A DNA stretch of 64,000 nucleotides from Amoebophrya sp. A120. Lineage: Eukaryota; Sar; Dinophyceae; Syndiniales; Amoebophryaceae. Both the position numbers and the translations under genes were made by a program. The stretch covers positions 8,330,882 through 8,394,881 of the forward strand of contig CAJINV010000004.1 in assembly GCA_905178155.1 (NCBI GenBank). Direction: 5' to 3'. Under the pieces are notes generated by a model. The model ran no database searches. It saw only the letters and a program-made list of their open reading frames with translations, and was not told the DNA's origin. Of the stretch, positions 57,448 to 64,000 are shown piece by piece (the stretch's first letter is position 1; the number at the start of each line of letters is the position of its first letter).

Positions 57448-60400
57448 TCGTCCGCGGACCAGCCCCTGACGGGAATGTGGTAGGCCGCCTGCACGGCTGG
57501 GTACACCGGGAATTCCTGCCCGTTATGCACTGCAAAAGCATCGTACTAGTATAAATCGCATCACGAATTTCCTCAGTGTCAGCATGAGAAATTGTAATGC
57601 GGATTTAAATTGAGAAAGAAATTTGTAATGCAGGAATGCGATTTTTAGCACGAGTACGATGCTTTTGCAATGCATATCCGTCCGCTGCCAGCCATTTCCC
57701 GAAGACGCCCGTGGGCGCCGTGTACGCTGTAAACGTGTCCGGCGTTTCCGCTGCGATAAGGCTGGAATCCAGGTACCGCAGCAGCCCTTCTGTGTCTTCC
57801 GCCGTCAGCCGGTGCAGCAACCGGTTCGATGCACCCTGCAATGATCCCTCTGATGCGCCGGCCTCGCCGCTTTTAAAAGGCTCGGAGCGGAAGAGGAACC
57901 TGTCATGCGCGCGTTGGTGCAGTAAGTTTACTAGTACCAAGAAACGAACCGAAGTATGGTCCTTGGGATGATGATGATGATGATGATGATGTTACCCAGT
58001 AAAGCTGTGTGCTGATAAAAATCTACCAAGCAGAGCTATCTTGTACAGGAAAACCAAAACATAAACGGCATCAACGTCAACATAATATACCCAGTTCCGT
58101 CCTTAAAAATTCCCACGATAAAGGAGGTAGAGGGCAGTGCGCGCACCGAGTCCCCATTGCCCATGGCGTGCAGCTTCGCCTGGATCAGGTAGGCGTTAAA
58201 CAGGGCTCCTTGATGATTATTTTGGTGGTGCTGGTACTTTGCCCCTACGGTTGGGATGAAAACGTGGGGCAATCGAGCGACCGGGGAAAGTTCAGCCGCG
58301 AAGTTGCCGCCGGTGAGCGCCCACGCGACCAGCCCGGTGGGGAGGTAGTCGCGGTTATGGAAGCGTCAGGATTGAAATCGTCAAAGTTGAAAAAATGATT
58401 TGTGATGCATAAAATGCAACCAGCAAAGTGCCTGTCTTGCAGAGTAGGCAAGGGAGGCAGATTGTAAGCCTGTTGAGGCTGAGGAGTAGTAGAAATAAAG
58501 CTGCTAAAGCAGCATGACAAAAGGCGTCTTCCTTACCCAAACAGCATTACAAACTGGATTTAGGCACTACCAAAATTTGTCATGCGCCACTTAGAAACTG
58601 GGTTCCAACTGGTCTCGATTTTATGCATTACAAAGTATTTCAACTTTGTCGATTTCAATCCTGACAGATCCATAGCGGTCCGCGAACCCGTAGTCGTGCA
58701 CGATGCTCTGGTATGCAAAGAAAAAAGTGCTACAGTTACACATTGTGTTGCAAGACCGGCAGTACAGACCACCTTTGTCATGCCGGAAGTGCGTTGAAGC
58801 CTCATTCCCTTCGTGTTTTGCCTTATGATCTTTGCATTGCAAGTTTTCTCTGTCATGCAGAGAAAACTTGTGATGCAGAATTCACTACACCCGTGTAACT
58901 GGTGTAACACTTTTTTCCTTGGATATCTGGATCAGAAGCGGATAGGTGCGCGTCTTCAACCTGTATGAGAGTACACAATTGTTCCCCCTCTTTCTCATTT
59001 CTCCTGCAAAACACCAACTCCTACAGGCTGTGCCTGTGCCTCTTGGCAAAGGTTTGCATGACAAACTCCGGAAGCCCAAACAGTACTACTTACACTGCTG
59101 TGCATCAAATTTGTCATGCAAAACCGGCACTCTTGTTGCTGACGCTTGTATAATTATGCCGTTCATGCAACACAAATGAGGGGGACTCGAGGGGAAATTA
59201 CTGTGCACTGTCATAAACTGCGGACCGTTTGCACGAGCTGCTGCTGCACCTTTTGGATGTTCTCCTTCTCGGTCCAGTCCTATCCAAGAAAAAAAGTGTT
59301 ACAGTTACACATTTGTAGTGAATTCAGCATCACAAATTTGCCTCGCATGACGGAGATGAAAGTTGTATTATGCAGAGATTATAAGGCAAAACACACACGA
59401 AGCGAGAATCGCAAGCATTCTGCGCATGACAGAGGTCGTCTGTCTTGCATGTTTTGTAACACGGTCTGTAACTGCAACACTTTTTTCTTTGCATAAGTCC
59501 GGAACGGCCATCTCCCCGTGCACCTCGCTGGTCGTGTACCCGAGCGTATCACGAGGAAAATAAATCCCCCGTCCCCATACTGAAAGTGAAAAGGAATATT
59601 TTTGAAAAATATTTGTAATGCTGATTTATCACCACAAATCGCATCTGTCTTGCAAGAAGGCAACTCCACAGGCTCCCCCGCATTATGCCGGTGCTTTGTC
59701 ATGCTATTGGGCCTACAGCTCGGACGTTTTTCATGCCAACAGCCTAGGCCAAAACCTCTCTTTACTCGGGCTTGATACTGGCCTGCAGTCCTCGACCCAG
59801 CAACACAAATCTGATTTGTGTACTTACGCAAATTCAGCATCAGAAACTTCGTTTTGATACTATGGGGAAGGGGGATTTTTCCTTTTGATAGAGCGCGTTC
59901 ATGAGCAGGTAGATGGCGTAGTCCGCCTGGGGCACCAGGCCCAGCCGCGTCACCGCGCTCTCCAGGGGAAAAATTTGCTCGTTGTAGTTGAAACGACGGG
60001 TCGGGGCGTATCCTGAGCAAAAACGTCCCCACCCCTGAGATAAAGATGGGGAATCCGCTAGACAAATCAGCCACCTCTGGTTATTTCGCATGACAGGTTT
60101 ATCCTCGTAGCGTAATCCTGTTTAGCTAGTTTCGAAGCATCACAGATCTAGCATACCATGCTGATTCTAGCATTACAAATTTCAAAACACGATAAGAAAA
60201 TGGTTCTCATGGGGCTCCGCATGATATTGAGAAACTTTTTCGGCATGCAGATGTGCATGACAACTCTGGTGTGGGGACATTTTCAACTAGGATAGGGCGT
60301 CCGGAAGCTGATGGCCCAGCTGTTCGTACCGGTGCCGCAGGTCGTCACGCAGCACGGCCGCGAGGTCGCTAGTATCAAATGCAAATATGTTGTTCTTTGA

Positions 60401-63289
60401 TTCTGGAATAAACTTGTGATACGACAAAGCGTGAATGTGTTGACTAGGACAGTTTGTTGTAGTCATCGCACAGCCAAGCATGACAAGTTTCTCGAATGCT
60501 CCAAGTATATGCCGGGCGCTCATTAGAAGTTTTCATAGTTATACGTTATTTTTGCATGACAAGAGAAGTCGTGCGCTTTTGAAGATGTAGTCCTCGGTGC
60601 AATGCGAAACAGATTTTCATTTCCAGGACTGTTAGCCAAACATGACAGTTTCCACCTTTCCAGATCCAGACATGTTCTTTGCAGTGGATAGATGGCGCGT
60701 CCCGATGCTTTTCCCTGCTGTCGTCCGGCTGTTTCCAGGTCCTGCTGCACGATCGCATCCGCAGACTGCCACAGGAGACGCTCGGCGATCGGGTGCAGCC
60801 GCTGCTTCCAGGCGGGCAAAATATCACGAGAAAAAACTGTTACAGTTACACATTTTTTGAAGTTTCTGCATCACAAATTTTCTCTGTGTAGCAGAGAAAA
60901 CTTGTAATGCGAAGATCATAAGGGAAAAGAGGAAGGAACCGAGGCTCCCAAGCATTTCCTGCATGAGAAAGGTTGTCTGTGTTGCCGGTCTTACAACACA
61001 ATGCGTAACTGTACTTAACACTTTTTTCTTGCGATACAAAACCGCCGTGCTCCACTCCGCCTCGTCGACGCCGTCGAACAGCGTTTTCTCCTGATTTTCA
61101 AAGAACTCGGCCACCCCGGTCTCCGGGATGGCCCGGGTCCAGAAGCCGTTGGCCAAGTCGCCCGACTGGTGCTTTTCGATGGACTGCAGAAACGCCCACG
61201 CCGTGCCCACGGTGCGTCCCGCCGCCAGGTGTAGGCAGGACGGTTGCGGTGTCGTGTCTGCCTGCCCGCCGAGTAGGGTCGCCGGGTCGCGGACAAAACT
61301 GCAGGTTTCCGCCAGCATTGCCGCAGGTGCGCCGATGGATCCCACCCCGCTGGAAGTCTGGCTGCTTGTGCTTGCTCCAGCATCTCCGAGCTGCAGGGAC
61401 GGCACCGCCACACACGCGAGGATCATAGCTGCGGCACCGGCGCAGGCGCCGACAGCGCCGATTTTTCTGCAGCAGTCGTATCTGCGACGGGCCTCCTCCG
61501 GGACGTCGGTAGACGCCAGGGGCTGGAATATGCATTGCAAATATGTGGTCTGGGTCTGGGAGGATGCGAACTTGTCATGCTAAGTCTGGATCGTACAAGA
61601 ATTTGTGTTGCATGACTACCAAAAGCTGTCCAGTTTTGAACAAGTTTAGAAAAAGACTGTCATGCAGGATAGGCATGATAGGGACGTCGCAGAACCTTTG
61701 ATGCTAGGTCCTGCATTCCAAACCTCATGGTGCACGGAAAATATGCATGAGGAGTTTGCATTCTTCCAGACCCAGACATATTTGCATTTGATATGGAACT
61801 GCATTGCGCGAATACTCGCTGGTGCACCTGCTCCTGCAAGAACCCCAGAGTCGGACGAGCTCGCCAGCTATCAAATGTAAAAATGTCTGGGTCTGGAAGA
61901 ATGCAACTTGTGATGCTGAATTTCGATTCCAGAAAAATCTGTATTGCATGAGCAGCAAAGGGGATGCAATTTTTGCTACGCTGAGAGGGCATTTGTCATG
62001 CGGAATAGGCATCGCGAAGCCCTCAAAAAATCTGTGATGCTAGGGCATGCATCACAGACATCATGGCCAATGCAAAACATGCATGACAAGTCTCAGAATC
62101 TTCCAGACCCAGACACTTTTACATTTGATACCAGCATGCTGTTTGAGCTCCTTCCGAGATGAGCCCCCCGAATTGATGATCCCTGCAGGCCCATCGGCGT
62201 ACTTCTACCGGAGAAAGAAGCTCCTGCGCCCGCGACGCCTTGCGCGGCCCAGGGCTGCTGGCTCTGGAAGAAGTTGTAGGTCGATGCCTGTGCAACTGCA
62301 GGGTCGACCATTAGAGGCGCAGGAGCAATAAATTGTTGACCCGCGGGAAAAGGAACAGAGGAGCCGCGGCCGGAGCGCTTATGAAATGCAAAAGTGTCTG
62401 GGTCTGGAAGAATGCAACTTGTGATGCTGAATTTGGATTCCAAAAACATCTGTATTGCATGAGCAGCAAAGGGAGCGTAATGCTTGCTACGCGGGGAGGG
62501 CATTTGTCATGCGGAATAGGCATCAAGAAGCCCTCAAAAAATATGTGATGCTAGGGCATGCATCACAGACATCATGGCTCATGCAAAATGTGCATGACCA
62601 CAAGTGTCAGAATGTTCCAGACCCAGACATTTTTACATTTGATAACGCTGCAGCGCCAGCAATTCCGCCTGGTTGACATCCAAGCTTGGGGGAGCTACAC
62701 CGAGAAGTTCTCCCGATGATGAGCCAGGCGGCACAGAAACTCCCGCTTGATACATGAAAGCCGGCGCACCTGGTCCGCCCCGGGGGGACGCGGCGACCTG
62801 CATGTTGCCACGGGGAGTGAAATATACATTGCAAATACCTCTGGGTTCTCTGGAAGTGTCTAAGGTTTGTCATGCAAGTTTTCCATGTTGACCCATGCTG
62901 GCTCTGGAATGCAGCATCTAGCATGACAGATTCTTTCAGATCTTCATCATGCCTGTTCTGCATGAGAAACTCCATCTACTCACTGTGGTCAAAAGTGGAC
63001 AACTTTTGGCAATCATGCAACACAGATTTTAGATTTTTGTATCGTCCAGACTATGCATGACAGGTTTCAGCGTTCCAGACCGAGACGTATTTGCAATGCA
63101 TATGAAAGGCGGATCCCGAATCATGCCTGCGGTGATTGAGACGCCGAAAACACCAGGCGGGGCTCCTCCTGCAAGTAGACTAGAGAAATAAATTGTAGCT
63201 GCGACGGGAAACCGAAACCGAAACCGCCGGCAACGGGAAACCGCATTATCAGTTTGCTTACCGCGACTTCCTGCCACTCGTGCCGCCAT
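57448..63289 (-). CDS. Large unknown single-pass membrane protein, 16 exons
   Basis: Exons: 63289-63262, 63168-63103, 62822-62645, 62379-62131, 61868-61794, 61528-61037, 60821-60691, 60372-60295, 60008-59891, 59546-59496, 59280-59216, 58963-58926, 58711-58675, 58355 to about 58090, about 57940-57677, 57523-57448. The N-terminus is Gly/Pro/Ser-rich (MAARVAGSRG-GAPPGVFGV). Near 61.45 kb comes one hydrophobic helix (IGAVGACAGAAAMILACVAV). After it, a well-ordered region has no disordered linkers: NYNEQIFPLESAVTRLGLVP, SIVHDYGFADRDYLPTGLVA, WALTGGNFAAELSPVARLPH, GALFNAYLIQAKLHAMGNGD, and the end EFPVYPAVQAAYHIPVRGWS. Apart from the first intron (GT-AG, 93 bp) and one unclear intron at about 57940-58090, the introns are introners, and the frame is continuous across those checked. 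The ordered, probably extracytosolic C-terminal domain looks enzymatic, but I recognise no family. Confidence 0.65.
57524..57676. mobile_element. Introner E
   Basis: Flanks share CCGT. Exons rejoin as LAADG-QEFPVYP. Confidence 0.9.
57967..57991. repeat. GAT trinucleotide microsatellite
   Basis: Eight uninterrupted GAT units within the unclear intron of the 57448 gene. Confidence 0.9.
58356..58674. mobile_element. Introner F
   Basis: Duplication GCGGT. Exons rejoin as GFADR-DYLPTG. Confidence 0.93.
58712..58925. mobile_element. Introner D
   Basis: Duplication TCTGG. Only 37 bp of exon separates it from the F introner. Confidence 0.92.
58964..59215. mobile_element. Introner L, only copy here
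   Basis: Ends TATGAGAGTACACAATTGTT and an imperfect complement, then a C-rich block (CCCCCTC / GAGGGG). Flanks ACCTG / AACTG. A 38-bp exon separates it from the D introner at 58712. Confidence 0.75.
59281..59495. mobile_element. Introner D
   Basis: Duplication AGTCC. Exons rejoin as MAVPD-WTEKENI. Confidence 0.93.
59547..59890. mobile_element. Introner C
   Basis: Duplication GAGCG. Exons rejoin as LLMNAL-GYTTSE. Confidence 0.93.
60009..60294. mobile_element. Introner B
   Basis: Duplication GGGCG. Exons rejoin as QLPDAP-TRRFNY. Confidence 0.93.
60373..60690. mobile_element. Introner A, diverged long copy
   Basis: A-like ends (TATCAAATGCAAATATGTTG; CCAGATCCAGACATG) with an unusual interior related to the copy at 1508. 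No clean duplication. Confidence 0.78.
60822..61036. mobile_element. Introner D
   Basis: Duplication CAAAA. Exons rejoin as STAVL-PAWKQR. Confidence 0.93.
61529..61793. mobile_element. Introner A, subtype ii, reverse
   Basis: Duplication TGGAA. Same orientation as the copy at 41544. Exons rejoin as RAMQF-QPLAST. Confidence 0.92.
61869..62130. mobile_element. Introner A, subtype i, forward
   Basis: Duplication CCAGC. Very similar to the copy at 62380 in the same gene. Confidence 0.93.
62380..62644. mobile_element. Introner A, subtype i, forward
   Basis: Flanks share CGCT. Close sister of the copy at 61869. Confidence 0.9.
62823..63102. mobile_element. Introner A, subtype ii
   Basis: Duplication TGAAA. 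Exons rejoin as RDPPF-TPRGNM. Confidence 0.92.
63169..63261 (-). other. Canonical GT-AG spliceosomal intron, 93 bp
   Basis: On the minus strand the exon ends in AGTCGCG, the intron begins GTAAGC, ends TTGCAG, and the next exon starts GAGGAGCC. The join is in frame (GSRG-GAPPG). No terminal repeat and no TTTGTNATGC word. The one clear conventional intron in the window. Confidence 0.8.
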
Positions 63290-64000
63290 CTTGATCTTGT
63301 TTCCACCAACGACCTTGGGAAGTTGTAGGGGTACAGGCTGATCGGACGAGCAAATCAAACAGACGACAAGCTTTTCAAGAAGAGCTGCAACTAGCACCGA
63401 GACGATGAACGATTTGCTGTGCTGGCGTTCTTTTTTATCCAGGATAGAAAGAAGAACTCGGGTTTCGCTGTCCACTTGTAGTACTTCTATGTGTTTATAA
63501 TTCTGCACTCTGTGATATAGAAGGATTTTGAGTTTTTAATATTGCCAGATATTAGAACTTACTGTTCGCGCGAAACAAACGGCAAGAAGGACTCCACAAA
63601 CATACGGGGAGGATGTACATAGCTGTGCCAAGAAACCAAACGAGAACTACAACAAAAAAAGCAAAGAAAATCAGGAAACCACCAACAAACAAACGGAACA
63701 GGGAAAATATCTGTCATGCGCAACAATCAATGCATCAAAATCGAGCGTCGTACCGATCCCCGATGGTTATTTTCAGCAATAAGTAGCACAACAAGTATTT
63801 CTTATTCTTTCTTAGCATGCCAGACATAAACTCCATCATATGCAAAATGTGCAAAAGCGTTGTGCTGATCGTGTTTTTGTTTTTCGCTCCTGGCGGTTAC
63901 CACCACGAACTGCAGTGCCAGCTGCTGCTGTGTCGTAAATTAGATGTAGAACAGTGGAGCACGTACGAAAAACAGTGGAGCACGTACGAGAAGCGCTGCA
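63290..64000. other. Intergenic, upstream of the 57448 gene
   Basis: No gene or introner. Near the right edge an 18-bp unit, ACAGTGGAGCACGTACGA, occurs twice (63951-63968, 63972-63989). Confidence 0.6.

Noticed and set aside
1508-63102. Recurring peptides such as YVWVWK, LPDPDIFAFD and FQTQTFLH in many open frames on both strands
   Set aside because: They are translations of the A-family terminal repeats, not protein domains. Frames made mostly of them were discarded.
4853-63102. A dispersed CRISPR-like array
   Set aside because: The repeats are paired inverted ends of separate insertions with variable spacing and duplications, lying within eukaryotic genes; no cas genes.
1335-63289. Horizontal origin of genes or viral sequence
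   Set aside because: No viral or bacterial hallmark genes, and base composition of exons is uniform across genes.
1-64000. tRNA, rRNA or an autonomous transposase
   Set aside because: None could be recognised by eye; a covariance-model and profile search would be needed to exclude them.

Overview
The window looks like nuclear DNA of a protist, most likely an alveolate close to the parasitic dinoflagellate Amoebophrya (Syndiniales). The reasons are GC-rich coding exons, about ten confident genes all on the minus strand, and genes cut into many pieces by short inverted-repeat introns with no GT-AG ends. Published work on Amoebophrya reports non-canonical introns and invasive intronic 'introner' elements. 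The species assignment is inference; no rRNA, tRNA or other marker gene was seen.

Layout, left to right; genes read right to left. 1335-7722: class-3 (diacylglycerol-lipase-like) lipase. 8867-10589: one or two small genes without introners. 11466-12617: intronless gene. 13553-15242: disordered protein. 15596-18179: single-pass membrane/coiled-coil protein. 18290-22101: large unknown protein. 22341-24210: poorly resolved coding region with frame shifts. 24972-37782: very large unknown protein with a PH-like domain, containing a 2.2 kb repeat-rich intrusion at 26.07-28.23 kb. 39840-41880: strongly diverged histone H3 (CENP-A candidate). 42091-46822: low-complexity protein. 48575-54322: drug/metabolite-transporter-like membrane protein in 14 exons. 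55024-56240: small basic protein. 57448-63289: large unknown single-pass membrane protein. Between them lie AT-richer intergenic stretches of about 0.3-1.8 kb.

The dominant feature is a population of about 74 introners in at least 12 families (called A-L here). All share one design: TAT...ATA ends, 20-35 bp terminal inverted repeats, usually a 5-bp target-site duplication (about 47 perfect), and several internal copies of TTTGTNATGC in both directions. Removing the element plus one duplication copy restores the reading frame at nearly every site checked. The families differ completely in terminal repeats but share the internal motif, and some subfamilies occur in both orientations within minus-strand genes. 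This points to one mobilising and splicing system using many interchangeable terminal repeats. No transposase gene is visible in the window.
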